Source of the DNA: Prochlorococcus marinus str. MIT 9401
GTDB taxonomy: Bacteria > Cyanobacteriota > Cyanobacteriia > PCC-6307 > Cyanobiaceae
Direction: 5' to 3'
Assembly (NCBI RefSeq): GCF_000760095.1
Contig: NZ_JNAR01000001.1
Span: 1 to 64,000 of the forward strand
Length of the DNA stretch: 64,000 nucleotides
Part shown: positions 48,931-59,374 of the stretch, one piece after another
How positions within the stretch are numbered: the first letter of the stretch is position 1
Layout: each line of letters opens with the position of its first letter
Made by a program: the position numbers and the translations under genes
The notes under the pieces: model-generated
Seen by the model: only the letters and a program-made list of their open reading frames with translations
The model's database searches: none
What the model was told of the DNA's origin: nothing

Positions 48931-50454
48931 ATGCCTTCAACTTTAAGTAATCCTCTAAGATTGGGTTTACGGCAGGAAAGAGTCATATCTCCACAATGCT
49001 TAGTAATATTTGGTGCTAGTGGAGATCTTACTCATAGAAAATTAATACCAGCCTTATTTGAACTCTATTTGCAAAGAAGAATTCCTAGTGAATTTGCAAT
49101 AGTTGGTTGTGCGAGAAGACCTTGGACTGATTATGAGTTTAGGGAAAAGATGAAAATAAAGCTATCCAATCAAATATCTGGTAAAAAAAGGGAGTGGGAA
49201 CAATTTTCTAATTATCTTTTCTACGAACCTGTTGACTTACAACAAAGTGATCATGTCGTAAGGCTTTCTAAAAGATTAAATGAAATTGATAAAAAACAAG
49301 CTACTCATGGTAATAGAACATTTTATTTATCAGTATCTCCGAATTTCTATGCAAGTGGATGTAAAGCTCTTAAAGAAGCTGGCCTTTTAGATGACCCTAA
49401 GAAAAGTCGTTTAGTTATTGAAAAACCTTTTGGAAGAGATTATTCAAGTGCAAAAAAATTGAATAAGATCGTTCAAAGTTGTGCTGAAGAAAGTCAGATT
49501 TATAGGATTGATCATTATTTAGGTAAAGAGACAGTTCAAAATATTCTTGTTTTGAGGTTTGCTAACACTATTTTTGAACCAATCTGGAACAGAAATTACA
49601 TATCAAGTGTTCAAATTACTTCATCTGAAACAGTGGGTGTTGAAGATAGAGCAGGTTATTACGAAAGCTCAGGTGCTTTAAGAGATATGCTTCAAAACCA
49701 TATGACCCAAATGCTTGCTGTTACTGCTATGGAACCTCCTGGGAAGTTTGAGCCAGAAGCAATAAGAAATGAAAAAGCTAAGGTTCTTCAAGCTTCAAAA
49801 CTTGCTGACGAAAATGAACCGTGGAATTGTTGCATAAGAGGTCAATATGGAGAGGGAGGGAATATTTCAAATCAACTTAAAGGATATAGGCATGAAGATG
49901 GTGTTAATTCCAATAGCACAACAGAAACTTATATCGCGACAAAAGTTTTCGTTGATAACTGGCGTTGGCAAGGTGTTCCATTTTATTTAAGAACAGGGAA
50001 AAGACTACCTAAAAGACTTGGAGAAATAGTCTTGACTTTTAAAGACGTTCCTGTTCATTTATTTGAATCAACAATAATAAATCCTGCCCCAAATCAACTT
50101 ATCCTTAGAATTCAGCCAGATGAAGGGGCGACTTTCAAATTTGAGGTAAAATCTCCTGGTTCTGGAATGAAATCAAGACCTGTTGAAATGGAATTTTCTT
50201 ATGATGAATCATTTGGAGAACCATCAGATGAAGGCTATGTAAGATTATTAGCGGATGCAATGCTTTCTGACCCAACCTTATTTACTCGAAGCGATGAAGT
50301 AGAGGCAGCCTGGAAACTTTATACGCCATTAATAGAATTGATGGATAATTCTCCTTGGAAGTTGCCTATTTATAATTATGAATCTATGACATGGGGACCT
50401 CCTGAATCTGATCAATTACTTTCAAAAGATAATATTTTCTGGCGTAGACCTTAA
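48931..50454 (+). CDS. zwf: Glucose-6-phosphate dehydrogenase
   Basis: The product has 507 residues. NADP site IFGASGDLTHRKLIPAL, active site RIDHYLGKETVQN and the following RFANTIFEPIWNRN are all intact. It starts the oxidative pentose-phosphate pathway, the main source of NADPH at night in cyanobacteria. opcA follows after 2 nt and is needed for its redox control and assembly. Confidence 0.98.
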   Translation: MPSTLSNPLRLGLRQERVISPQCLVIFGASGDLTHRKLIPALFELYLQRRIPSEFAIVGCARRPWTDYEFREKMKIKLSNQISGKKREWEQFSNYLFYEPVDLQQSDHVVRLSKRLNEIDKKQATHGNRTFYLSVSPNFYASGCKALKEAGLLDDPKKSRLVIEKPFGRDYSSAKKLNKIVQSCAEESQIYRIDHYLGKETVQNILVLRFANTIFEPIWNRNYISSVQITSSETVGVEDRAGYYESSGALRDMLQNHMTQMLAVTAMEPPGKFEPEAIRNEKAKVLQASKLADENEPWNCCIRGQYGEGGNISNQLKGYRHEDGVNSNSTTETYIATKVFVDNWRWQGVPFYLRTGKRLPKRLGEIVLTFKDVPVHLFESTIINPAPNQLILRIQPDEGATFKFEVKSPGSGMKSRPVEMEFSYDESFGEPSDEGYVRLLADAMLSDPTLFTRSDEVEAAWKLYTPLIELMDNSPWKLPIYNYESMTWGPPESDQLLSKDNIFWRRP

Positions 50455-50456
50455 AA

Positions 50457-51758
50457 ATGAAACCTCAACTTACACTCCAAACCCCGTTAGAGCTCCCTTG
50501 TCAGGAGATTTCTAATTATCTTAATAAATTATGGGTTTCAGAAGATAAAGATAATACTGGAGCTAATACTTTTACACTAATTGTCTGGCAGCCTGCTTGG
50601 CTAGAACAATGTTTGGTTCAAAAAGGATTAGTAAATGGACCAATTACTGGAAATTTAAGTCCTGAGATAATTGAAGTTGCTAAAAAGTTCATATTAGATC
50701 AGGGACTCCCCATCACTACATCCCTTAATAGTGAAGAATTATTTAATTTATTGAAGGAAAACTTATCTAATAAAGACTTTGAAGACTTTAGAGGACAATT
50801 TTTTGAATCATCAATAAGTACATTAAATCCAAGAAGATTAATAACTCTAGCGCCAACGTTAAATAAAAATTCAGATATCAAAACTTTTGTATCCGCTTAC
50901 TGTCCATTAAGTGATACTCCAACTATGCAACCTATCTGTGGGGATTTAGTAGTTATTAGGGGAGACTCAGCCTCAATATCCAATAAAGGATTAAAAATAA
51001 TTGATGAATTATCTATTGATGAATTACCTTCATGGTTGTGGTGGAACGGAAGCTTGGATGAATCACCTGAAATCTTCGAATATTTTACTAATTATGGTCT
51101 AAGGTTAATAATTGATACTGCTCTTGGATCGCCATACAGATGTTTAAAAGTTTTAGATCAATTAAATAATTCAGACAAAGCTATTAATGATTTGAATTGG
51201 GTTAGGTTGAAAAATTGGAGGGAATCATTGGCAATGATTTTTGATCCGCCTTCGAGAAGACCAATCTTAGATCATATTACTGATGTTGATATTGATATAG
51301 CAGGGGATCATATGATTCAGGCTTTGTTTTTGATCTCATGGATTAGCGATAAACTTGGTTGGTCTTTTCTAAGAGTTGAAAGGGATACAGAATCAACAAA
51401 AATAGAGTTTGAAAGAATTAATGGCGAAATAATTTCTGCGTCAATTAATCCCTTATCTTTGGGGAATCCAAGTATTCATTCAGGACAAGTTATTGGATTG
51501 AGGTTGATTTCAAGAATTAGTGAGGTTCAGAAAAATAACACTTGTGTAATACTTGGCTGTGAATCAGTGGAATGTATGAGACTTGAAGCAGGGGGAATGG
51601 CTAATATGGAATTAATAGAGCAAGTTGTTCCAAATTCTTTTTCTTCATCAGAGTATGACGTTAGTAAATTATTGGGTAGTAGTAGAGGTAATACAAGCCC
51701 TCTTTTTGAAAATTCTATTAAAATAGCACTTCAAATATTTAATGGTTTTAAAAACTAA
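50457..51758 (+). CDS. opcA: Glucose-6-phosphate dehydrogenase assembly protein OpcA
   Basis: The product has 433 residues. It shows the OpcA pattern ARTFTLIVW-like NTFTLIVWQPAW, CPLSDTPTMQPICGDLVVIRGD, LPSWLWWNGSLDESPE and DLNWVRLKNWRESLAMIFDPPS. OpcA binds G6PDH and makes it active and responsive to thioredoxin. The gene order zwf-opcA with a 2-nt gap is the standard cyanobacterial arrangement. Confidence 0.95.
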   Translation: MKPQLTLQTPLELPCQEISNYLNKLWVSEDKDNTGANTFTLIVWQPAWLEQCLVQKGLVNGPITGNLSPEIIEVAKKFILDQGLPITTSLNSEELFNLLKENLSNKDFEDFRGQFFESSISTLNPRRLITLAPTLNKNSDIKTFVSAYCPLSDTPTMQPICGDLVVIRGDSASISNKGLKIIDELSIDELPSWLWWNGSLDESPEIFEYFTNYGLRLIIDTALGSPYRCLKVLDQLNNSDKAINDLNWVRLKNWRESLAMIFDPPSRRPILDHITDVDIDIAGDHMIQALFLISWISDKLGWSFLRVERDTESTKIEFERINGEIISASINPLSLGNPSIHSGQVIGLRLISRISEVQKNNTCVILGCESVECMRLEAGGMANMELIEQVVPNSFSSSEYDVSKLLGSSRGNTSPLFENSIKIALQIFNGFKN

Positions 51759-51761
51759 TAA

Positions 51762-53141
51762 ATGCCTTGTATAATATCTTCTCCTTCAACTGATAGTGGG
51801 AAAACTACATTATCCCTTTTGATATCTTGTTGGGCGTTATCAAAAGGTATAAAGATACAAACCTTCAAGGTTGGCCCAGATTATCTTGATCAACAACAAC
51901 TTAGCTCTATTGGCCAACCTATATGTAGGAATTTAGATATTTTCTTAAATGGTGAGGAATGGGTTCAAGAAAGTTTTTTTAAACATTCTTTGAAATATGA
52001 ATTCTCATTAATTGAAGGAGCAATGGGTCTATTTGATGGGTTAGGAGCAACAACCTATTCAAGCACAGCAAATATATCTAAACTTCTCAATGCTCCAGTA
52101 ATTTTTATTGTTAATGCTAGAGGTCAAGTAGCTTCTCTTTTAGCGACTGTTCGAGGTTTTAAAGATTTTGATAGTGAATTGTCAATAGCAGGGATTATAT
52201 TTAATAACGTTAATTCAGATAGACATAAAAAATTAATTGAAGAAGTTTTTAAAAATGAAGATATCGAAATTCTTGGTTTTTTACCTTCAGATTCAAAAAT
52301 AACTTTAAACAAATCTAATTTAGGTTTGATTTCTCCATTGGATAATGGGAAACATATTGATGTTGAATATTTTGCAAATTATGCCAACAGAAATCTAGAT
52401 TTATTTTCTCTTATTAAATTCCTGAAATCTCCTCAAAAGAAAATGTTTAATTCTGCCAGTTTTGAAGATTTTAAAATTGAAAAAAGTAAACCTATTGCAA
52501 TTGCAGAAGATAAAATCTTTCATTTTCAATACCCTGAAACTAAGGAGTTTTTGAGTGACCTAGGTATTCCATTAATTTCATGGAGTATTTATGATGATGA
52601 AGAAATACCTAACGAGGCTTCTTCTTTAATTATTCCTGGGGGGTTTCCTGAAAAATATGCTGAGCATATAAGTAACTCTAAAAAAAGCTTAAATTCGTTA
52701 AGGAAATTCCGCGAAAATGGATTTATATATGCTGAGTGCGGAGGGATGATGATTCTAGGAGACTTTATAAAAGATGAAAGTGGTAATAATCATAAAATGA
52801 GTGGCATCCTCCCTTTTAGATCAAAAAAAAGTAAGCTTACAGTAGGTTATAGATATATTAAAGGTCTAAAAGACACTCCAATCATTAGACAAAATCAATT
52901 AATTAGAGGACATGAATTTCATTATTGGGAAATTGAAAATAATTTATCTGAACTTGATTTAAGAAAAGCTGATCATCAGAAGAAACTTTCTTCCCCATGG
53001 AAAATTAAATCTTGGGAAACTGAATATAAAAATGAAGGTTTTTTTGATCAAAAATTGCATGCAAGCTGGATTCACTTACATTTGCCAAGTTCTCCAAAAG
53101 TCGCAAAAAACTTTATAGATGCAACCCAAATTAGTTTTTAA
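51762..53141 (+). CDS. cbiA: Cobyrinate a,c-diamide synthase
   Basis: The product has 459 residues. An ATP-grasping P-loop-like start SSPSTDSGKTTLSLLIS, KVGPDYLDQQ, LIEGAMGLFDGLG and a C-terminal glutamine amidotransferase domain with LIIPGGFPEKYAEH, the nucleophile Cys in YAECGGMMIL and the His in RGHEFHYWEIE. It amidates two side chains of the corrin ring in B12 synthesis. It lies 3 nt after opcA, so it is probably in the zwf operon although in another pathway. Confidence 0.95.
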   Translation: MPCIISSPSTDSGKTTLSLLISCWALSKGIKIQTFKVGPDYLDQQQLSSIGQPICRNLDIFLNGEEWVQESFFKHSLKYEFSLIEGAMGLFDGLGATTYSSTANISKLLNAPVIFIVNARGQVASLLATVRGFKDFDSELSIAGIIFNNVNSDRHKKLIEEVFKNEDIEILGFLPSDSKITLNKSNLGLISPLDNGKHIDVEYFANYANRNLDLFSLIKFLKSPQKKMFNSASFEDFKIEKSKPIAIAEDKIFHFQYPETKEFLSDLGIPLISWSIYDDEEIPNEASSLIIPGGFPEKYAEHISNSKKSLNSLRKFRENGFIYAECGGMMILGDFIKDESGNNHKMSGILPFRSKKSKLTVGYRYIKGLKDTPIIRQNQLIRGHEFHYWEIENNLSELDLRKADHQKKLSSPWKIKSWETEYKNEGFFDQKLHASWIHLHLPSSPKVAKNFIDATQISF

Positions 53142-53149
53142 AAGGGTTC

Positions 53150-53629
53150 TTAATTTATTATCAAATCAAATATTTTTAGAGGTGAACCTAAAAAAAACAT
53201 GCCAGGCAAAGTAATTAATGGTCCTAAAAAACTTCCCACTATGACTTCAATTTTTGTGTGGCCCAAGGTTTCTTTTAAAAGTAATTCAGATTTAGGGTCT
53301 AGTTTTTTTGAGAGTTTATTGATTTCTGCAGCTTGAATCCCAGCTGATTTTCGAACACCACTAGCGTCATACATAACTATTAGTGCTACAGCAACTGATA
53401 ATGCAAATATTGAACTATCAAATCCCAGCTCATAACCTATACCAGATGTAGCACCAGTTATTAATGCGGAATGACTTGAAGGCATACCACCAGTCTCAAA
53501 CATAATCCCAAATCTTATCTCTCCATTTGATAAAAAATTGAATATGATTTTAAAAAATTGAGCAAGTAAACAGGATAATAAACTCCAGAAAAGAACTGAA
53601 TTGTTAAAAAAGGGAAAAAACTCAGACAT
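53150..53629 (-). CDS. Divergent PAP2 family membrane protein (DUF212)
   Basis: The product has 159 residues with four or five membrane helices. It carries GGMPSSHSALITGATSGIGYELG, VMYDASGVRKSAGIQA and HTKIEVIVGSFLG, the pattern of the divergent PAP2/acid-phosphatase family found in cyanobacteria and plants. The His residues could support a phosphatase acting on a lipid phosphate. It follows crtE by 12 nt on the same strand. Confidence 0.9.
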   Translation of the reverse strand: MSEFFPFFNNSVLFWSLLSCLLAQFFKIIFNFLSNGEIRFGIMFETGGMPSSHSALITGATSGIGYELGFDSSIFALSVAVALIVMYDASGVRKSAGIQAAEINKLSKKLDPKSELLLKETLGHTKIEVIVGSFLGPLITLPGMFFLGSPLKIFDLIIN

Positions 53630-53641
53630 AAATTAAACTAT

Positions 53642-54544
53642 TTATCTGTCTCTATTTGTAATAAAGTCGGCTAATGATATTAAATACTTTGCATCTGGAC
53701 CCCAAGGTTCAATTGCTTTTTTTGCTTTTTCAACTAAATCAAATGCTCTTTTCTTTGACTCCTCCATTCCAAGCAATTTAGGGTAAGTGGTTTTGTCAGC
53801 TAAAAGATCTTTACCGGCAGTTTTACCAAGCTTTTCACTACTAGAAGTTAAGTCAAGAATATCATCTATAATTTGGAAGGCTAAACCAATTCCCTCTGCA
53901 TATGTTGTTAGTGCTTGTAATAGTTTTTCGTTAGCGCCAGCAATCATCGCACCTGTTCTTACACAAGCTTTTAATAAAGCTCCAGTCTTATGGAGATGAA
54001 TATATTCGAGAGTTTCAAGGTCGACTTTTTTCCCTTCGCATTCTAAATCAACAACTTGTCCCCCAACTAGGCCTGGTGCGCCTGCAACTAAGGATAATTC
54101 ACCAATTACATTTAATAATCTTTTTGGATCTACTCCAGGACTTCTTAAAGATACCATCTCAAAGGCCCTAGTTAATAAAGCATCGCCAGCAAGAATAGCT
54201 ATTGCATCTCCGTATACTTTATGATTTGTTGGTCTTCCTCTCCTCAAGTCATCATTATCCATAGCGGGCAGATCATCATGAATCAAGGACATAGTATGTA
54301 TCATTTCTATCGCTACTGCGGTAGGAACAGCAAGAGACGCCTCTCCTCCAGCTAGAGAGCAAGATGCTAAACATAAAATTGGACGTATTCTTTTCCCTCC
54401 AGCTAGAAGAGAATATCTCATGGATTCTCTTAATATTTCTGGATTCTCAGGGCCTAAGGAAAAATCAAGTGCTTCTTCTACAACCTTTTTTGTGTTTTTA
54501 AGATATTTTTCAAAATCAGAAATACTATTTATAACTTTAGTCAT
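53642..54544 (-). CDS. crtE: Geranylgeranyl diphosphate synthase
   Basis: The product has 300 residues. The first Asp-rich motif is [20 protein letters not shown] and the second is [20 protein letters not shown], both complete. [10 protein letters not shown] near residue 50 is the IPP site. It makes C20 diphosphate for carotenoids and the chlorophyll phytyl tail, upstream of CrtH and lycopene cyclase in this window. Other chain lengths are possible but less likely in this lineage. Confidence 0.95.
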   Translation of the reverse strand: MTKVINSISDFEKYLKNTKKVVEEALDFSLGPENPEILRESMRYSLLAGGKRIRPILCLASCSLAGGEASLAVPTAVAIEMIHTMSLIHDDLPAMDNDDLRRGRPTNHKVYGDAIAILAGDALLTRAFEMVSLRSPGVDPKRLLNVIGELSLVAGAPGLVGGQVVDLECEGKKVDLETLEYIHLHKTGALLKACVRTGAMIAGANEKLLQALTTYAEGIGLAFQIIDDILDLTSSSEKLGKTAGKDLLADKTTYPKLLGMEESKKRAFDLVEKAKKAIEPWGPDAKYLISLADFITNRDR

Positions 54545-54580
54545 TTCATACCCTTAGTAAAATTTTTTTCATCTTGGAGT

Positions 54581-55477
54581 TTATGGCAAAAGGTCATTAA
54601 GAGTTGATGATAAACCAAATTGTTTTTGCCAGCTAAAAATAGTATTTACAAGTAACATTGTTACTGTCATTGGTCCCACACCTCCTGGTACGGGTGTGTA
54701 TGCAAATACTTTAGAAATGACATCCTCTAATAATACATCGCCACATAATCTGGTTTGGTTTTTGTCGGGACTTTTTAATCTATGTATTCCAACATCAATA
54801 ATTACTGCTCCTTCTTTCACGAAACTCGAATCTACAAGATTAGGTTTACCCGCGGCCGCAATTAGTATGTCGGCTTTTCTACAGACTTTATTCAAATTTA
54901 ATGTTTTTGAATGAGTCATTGTAACAGTGCCATTTAGATTCAATAGCATAAGCGATAAGGGTTTCCCAACGAGTAAACTTCTTCCAATAACAACAATGTT
55001 CTTACCTTCAATTGTAATATTTTGGGATCTTAATAAATTTATAATTCCCGCTGGTGTGCATGATCTCATCGCAGGCTCATTTTTCACTAATTTGCCAATG
55101 TTTATCTCATTTAATCCATCTACATCTTTGCTTGGATTAATATGACTGATCAGTTTTTGCTCATCAAACTTCTTTGGGATGGGAAGTTGTAACAACATCC
55201 CATCAATATTCTTATCAGAATTAAGCTTGATTATTAATTGTTCAACTTCTTTTTGCTCTACATTATCTTTCAGATGAAAGATGAAGCTTTTTATCCCAAT
55301 CCTTGCACATGCTTTTTCCTTGTTATTAACGTAAACACCACTCGCAGGGTCTTCACCTATTCTTATTACAGCTAAGCCGGGGGGTCTTTTTGCAATTTTT
55401 TTATTGCTAGAGATATAGTTGTTAAGTCTTTCTTCAATCTCAAGAGATAATTTTTTACCATCTAATTTTAATGACAT
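54581..55477 (-). CDS. folD: Methylenetetrahydrofolate dehydrogenase/cyclohydrolase
   Basis: The product has 298 residues. Active-site [15 protein letters not shown] with the Lys, [48 protein letters not shown] and [15 protein letters not shown] are all FolD marks. It interconverts methylene- and formyl-tetrahydrofolate; the methylene form is also the carbon donor for TrmFO. It precedes crtE by 36 nt. Confidence 0.97.
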   Translation of the reverse strand: MSLKLDGKKLSLEIEERLNNYISSNKKIAKRPPGLAVIRIGEDPASGVYVNNKEKACARIGIKSFIFHLKDNVEQKEVEQLIIKLNSDKNIDGMLLQLPIPKKFDEQKLISHINPSKDVDGLNEINIGKLVKNEPAMRSCTPAGIINLLRSQNITIEGKNIVVIGRSLLVGKPLSLMLLNLNGTVTMTHSKTLNLNKVCRKADILIAAAGKPNLVDSSFVKEGAVIIDVGIHRLKSPDKNQTRLCGDVLLEDVISKVFAYTPVPGGVGPMTVTMLLVNTIFSWQKQFGLSSTLNDLLP

Positions 55478-55551
55478 TTAGAAAAACATCTCCTTTTTAC
55501 ACCTAGCATGCCTATAATTTTAAATTATTCAAATAGATTTATTTATATTCT

Positions 55552-57024
55552 GTGCAAAACATCACAACAACCTTCAAAAAATTTTTTTATCTGTGGAGGA
55601 GAAGTCAAGTTCCAGTAAAACAACCAACAAAAATTTCAAGAATAGATAATCTCATAATTTTTTTAGTATGCATTTTAATTTCAATAATTTCTTCTTATAA
55701 ACTACTTCTTATCTCTCCATTAAGTTTCACAGTTATTTTTTCTTGGCTTTTAACCTTTACTGAAATATTGATTAGTTCCGGTATTTTGATATTAATTTCA
55801 AAAAAAGAGAATCCCACAATTTCTTCAAGACAGATTATCTTGATCATTTCTCTTCTTTTAACCGTACAATCTGCGAAATTAGCCTTAGCTTCAACCATTA
55901 GTCCATTATCTATAATAATTCCGCCGGCGTTAATAATATCTCAGGGAATGGGAAGCATAACAGCTTTAACCTGGGTATCGATAGCAACTCTCAGTTGGCC
56001 AGACCCAGCAGTTGCTATAAATAATAATTTAATTTTTAATTTATTAGTTTGTGCTTCAGTAGTATCTCTACTTGGAGGAAGAATAAGAAGTAGAGCTCAG
56101 TTACTACAACTATCAATTTTTGTCCCAATAGGATCGTTCTTGTGTCAATGGATACTTATAGGTAAAGATAAAATATCTGTTATTAATGAGCAAAGTTTTG
56201 TTTTATCTAAAGAGGATATATTTTCAGATTCCTTGCTTTTGGCAATAGTAATGCTTTTTACTATTTTATTTATTCCAATTTTTGAATCGATATTTGGATT
56301 ATTAACTAAGGCAAGATTACTCGAATTGGCTGATAAAGAGAAACCTCTAATTAGAAGATTGTCTCTTGAAGCTCCTGGAACTTTTGAACATACATTACTT
56401 ATATGTGGTTTAGCAGAGGAGGCTTCAAGAATGATTGGTGGTGATATTGATTTAATTAAAACTGGAGCGTTATATCATGATGTTGGTAAATTACATGCAC
56501 CAAATTGGTTTATCGAAAATCAGAATGGTTCAAAAAATCCGCACGACGAATTAGATGATCCGATTAAAAGTGCAGCAGTATTGCAGGCACACGTTGATGA
56601 AGGATTGAAATTTGCAAGAAAAAATAGACTACCTAAACTGATAGCCAATTTCATACCTGAACATCAAGGGACCTTAAAAATGGGATATTTTTTTCAAAAA
56701 GCTAAAGAAAAACATCTGGACATTAATGAAAATTATTTTAGATACAAAGGCCCTATCCCTCAGTCCAAAGAAACAGCTATCTTAATGCTCGCAGATGGAT
56801 GTGAAGCAGCACTAAGAGCTATGAATATTGATGCGTCTGATAAAGAAGCTTTGGAAACGATATCTAATATTATCTACTCGCGTGAAAAAGATGGGCAATT
56901 AGATGACTGTAACTTATCAAAAGGAGAAATTTTTCTAATAAAAAGAGCATTCTTGAATGTGTGGAAAAGAATTAGACATAGAAGAATTCAGTATCCAACT
57001 AGCAAGAATAATACTTTTTCTTAA
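55552..57024 (+). CDS. 7TM-HD phosphohydrolase, PgpH-type (probable cyclic di-AMP phosphodiesterase)
   Basis: The product has 490 residues from a GTG start. Residues about 30-260 form seven or so membrane helices; the rest is an HD domain with FEHTLL (H280), ALYHDVGKLHAP (H309-D310), AHVDEG, IPEHQGT and LMLADGCEAALRA, the full metal-ligand set. This is the 7TMR-HD layout, known in Firmicutes as PgpH, which cleaves cyclic di-AMP. The large N-terminal extracytoplasmic domain of PgpH is missing here; only about 30 residues precede the first helix. Activity on cyclic di-AMP is inferred from family and from the cyclase gene at 29615-30523. Confidence 0.9.
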   Translation: MQNITTTFKKFFYLWRRSQVPVKQPTKISRIDNLIIFLVCILISIISSYKLLLISPLSFTVIFSWLLTFTEILISSGILILISKKENPTISSRQIILIISLLLTVQSAKLALASTISPLSIIIPPALIISQGMGSITALTWVSIATLSWPDPAVAINNNLIFNLLVCASVVSLLGGRIRSRAQLLQLSIFVPIGSFLCQWILIGKDKISVINEQSFVLSKEDIFSDSLLLAIVMLFTILFIPIFESIFGLLTKARLLELADKEKPLIRRLSLEAPGTFEHTLLICGLAEEASRMIGGDIDLIKTGALYHDVGKLHAPNWFIENQNGSKNPHDELDDPIKSAAVLQAHVDEGLKFARKNRLPKLIANFIPEHQGTLKMGYFFQKAKEKHLDINENYFRYKGPIPQSKETAILMLADGCEAALRAMNIDASDKEALETISNIIYSREKDGQLDDCNLSKGEIFLIKRAFLNVWKRIRHRRIQYPTSKNNTFS

Positions 57025-57033
57025 TTTTCAATT

Positions 57034-57426
57034 TTATAGCCTAATATTTCTTCGATGTTTTGGATTACACCAATACAAAAGAGCCAACGTACTTAATAAT
57101 GTTGTTAAAAGAGTAAACCCACCAATTCCAAAAATGTCTTTAAGAGTTATGAGTCTTACCACTGAATAAGGACCCATCCCAGAAATTACCATTGACAGAG
57201 ATACTAAAGTTAAAGTTACCCCCCATTTTCTCTCTGCTAAAAGAGCTGCGGAAGAAACTATTCCAACAATGGCAGCAGGCCAACCAAGACTTATGGCAAG
57301 AGTTATATTTGCAACTTTTAGTGGAGGCCCATAACTTATTATTAATGCGATTATTGGCAGTGCAACTATATTGCTGATTAATCCAACCCATGATAGTGAC
57401 CAATATCCTAATAACCTCTCTCTCAT
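57034..57426 (-). CDS. Small membrane protein of unknown function
   Basis: The product has 130 residues with four membrane helices (for example IVALPIIALIISY, ITLAISLGWPAAIVGIVSSAALL, LTLVSLSMVISGMG and GGFTLLTTLLSTLALLYW) and a short basic tail NPKHRRNIRL. No motif is recognised. It is convergent with the HD phosphohydrolase gene, with 9 nt between stops. Frames in other phases of the same stretch also stay open for a while, but they lack membrane-protein logic. Confidence 0.75.
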   Translation of the reverse strand: MRERLLGYWSLSWVGLISNIVALPIIALIISYGPPLKVANITLAISLGWPAAIVGIVSSAALLAERKWGVTLTLVSLSMVISGMGPYSVVRLITLKDIFGIGGFTLLTTLLSTLALLYWCNPKHRRNIRL

Positions 57427-57507
57427 TATTTACTGCTATAACTATTAAATTAATCTACAATACTAAGAGACTATTTTAAAAGCTACTTAATATACCTAAG
57501 AAATGAT

Positions 57508-59148
57508 TTAATTTTCGTGATTAGATAGAAAAATTTTATTGGGATTTTCTAAATTATCAAGTTGTGGGTGGATTGAATTTTTTTTCTCAGAAAAGACAAG
57601 CCTATTCAAAGCGTTAACGTAAGCATTCGCTGCAGCAACTACAACATCAGTATCAGCAGAATGACCGGAATAAATTTTACTACCTCTTCTTATTCTTATT
57701 GTTACTTCGCCCAATGCATCAATTCCTTCTGTTACCGACTTAACAGAGAATTCAATTAATTCATTAGGCACTTTAGCTAATTTATTTAAAGCCTCGCATA
57801 CAGCATCAACTGGACCAGTACCTATTGAAACAGCAGTATCCTCGGTATTATCTTCCGTGTTTAGAAGCGAAATAGTAGCGGTTGGTTTAGATGCGTTACC
57901 GCAACTTACTTGTACAAGACTTAATTGAAATTTAGCTTCTGGGAGCTGTACTTGTTCACTAACAATTGCTTCTAAGTCTCGATCAGTAATTTCTCTTTTC
58001 CTGTCAGCTAAATCCTTAAATCGAGCAAATGCATCATTTAAATCTTCTCGACTCAAGTCATATCCCATCTCTTCTAATCTTGCTCTTACTGCACTTCTTC
58101 CACTAAGTTTCCCCAAAGATATTTTGTTATCACTCAAACCGACAGTTTTTGCATCGATAATTTCATAAGTTAGTCTGTTTTTTAAAACCCCATCCTGATG
58201 AATGCCTGACTCATGTGCAAAAGCGTTGGCTCCAACAATTGCTTTATTAGGTTGTACAGTCATTCCAGTTAGGTTGGAAACAAGTCTAGAGGTTTTTGTT
58301 ATTTCTTCTGTCCTTATAGCCGTAAGAGGGGTTGGTGAATCTGGATTTCTTTTGAAGAAACTATTAAAAAAACTTTTCCTAACATGCAGTGCCATTACCA
58401 ATTCTTCTAGAGAGGCATTCCCGGCTCTTTCTCCAATTCCATTAATAGTACATTCTAGTTGTCTTGCTCCATTTTTTACTGCCTCTAGAAAATTAGCTAC
58501 TGCTAAACCCAAATCATTATGACCATGCACCGAGATTACTGCCTCATCAATATTTGGAACATTTTTATTTATATCGGCAATTAATTTGCCAAATTCACTA
58601 GGAGTTGTAAATCCAACAGTATCAGGGATATTTATTGTTGTAGCTCCTGCAGAAATTGCTATTTGAATCACTTCGTATAAAAAATCAGGATCACTCCTTG
58701 AGGCGTCTTCACAAGAAAACTCAACATCATCTACCAATGATTTTGCATAATTAACCATTTCTGGAACTATTTGAAGAACATCTTTTCTGGATTTTTTAAG
58801 TTTATGTTTAAGATGGATATCACTTGTGGCAATAAAAGTATGAATTCTTTTCTTAGGAGCTGGACTTACTGCTTCGTAACATGCTTTTATATCTCCTTCA
58901 GACGCACGAGCTAAACCACATATTATAGGGCCATTTTCTTTTCCTACAGCATGAGCAATTTTATTAACAGCTTTAAAATCTCCTTGACTTGCAAAAGGGA
59001 ATCCAGCTTCAATAACATCTACCCCTAATCTCGCTAATTGATGGGCAATAGCAAGTTTTTCTTCAAGGTTTAAACTGGCACCAGGAGATTGCTCTCCATC
59101 TCGAAGAGTTGTATCAAATATCAAAATTCTCCCAGGATCTTTCGTCAT
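57508..59148 (-). CDS. leuA: 2-isopropylmalate synthase
   Basis: The product has 546 residues. It shows [16 protein letters not shown], the metal site [29 protein letters not shown] and [18 protein letters not shown]. The C-terminal regulatory domain with [15 protein letters not shown] is complete, so leucine feedback control is expected. It commits carbon to leucine. The 226 bp between its start and the divergent GH57 gene hold no further gene. Confidence 0.97.
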   Translation of the reverse strand: MTKDPGRILIFDTTLRDGEQSPGASLNLEEKLAIAHQLARLGVDVIEAGFPFASQGDFKAVNKIAHAVGKENGPIICGLARASEGDIKACYEAVSPAPKKRIHTFIATSDIHLKHKLKKSRKDVLQIVPEMVNYAKSLVDDVEFSCEDASRSDPDFLYEVIQIAISAGATTINIPDTVGFTTPSEFGKLIADINKNVPNIDEAVISVHGHNDLGLAVANFLEAVKNGARQLECTINGIGERAGNASLEELVMALHVRKSFFNSFFKRNPDSPTPLTAIRTEEITKTSRLVSNLTGMTVQPNKAIVGANAFAHESGIHQDGVLKNRLTYEIIDAKTVGLSDNKISLGKLSGRSAVRARLEEMGYDLSREDLNDAFARFKDLADRKREITDRDLEAIVSEQVQLPEAKFQLSLVQVSCGNASKPTATISLLNTEDNTEDTAVSIGTGPVDAVCEALNKLAKVPNELIEFSVKSVTEGIDALGEVTIRIRRGSKIYSGHSADTDVVVAAANAYVNALNRLVFSEKKNSIHPQLDNLENPNKIFLSNHEN

Positions 59149-59374
59149 TAAAGGGAATAATATAAGCCTATATTAAGCTAATTAAAAAAATTTGACTAGA
59201 TTTTGCATAATAAAATCTGCTAGAAGTTTGTAACTTAACAATATTGGTTAAAATTCTGAAAAAAAAATGAAATATTTAGATTGTTAAAGTATTCTTTATA
59301 GGATAAAAGCTTCCTTTTTATAAAAGGTTAATTTTTGATTTTTTATAGAATTTCAGGCATAAACTATAAAAGGT

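Noticed and set aside
57140-57403. Second reverse frame inside the small membrane protein gene
   Set aside because: Its product is rich in Cys, Trp and Asn without pattern, while the other frame gives four clean membrane helices.
59313-59330. Hairpin CCTTTT/AAAAGG followed by T-rich DNA as a terminator
   Set aside because: It lies between two divergent genes, so no forward transcript ends there; the stem is mostly A-T and likely by chance.
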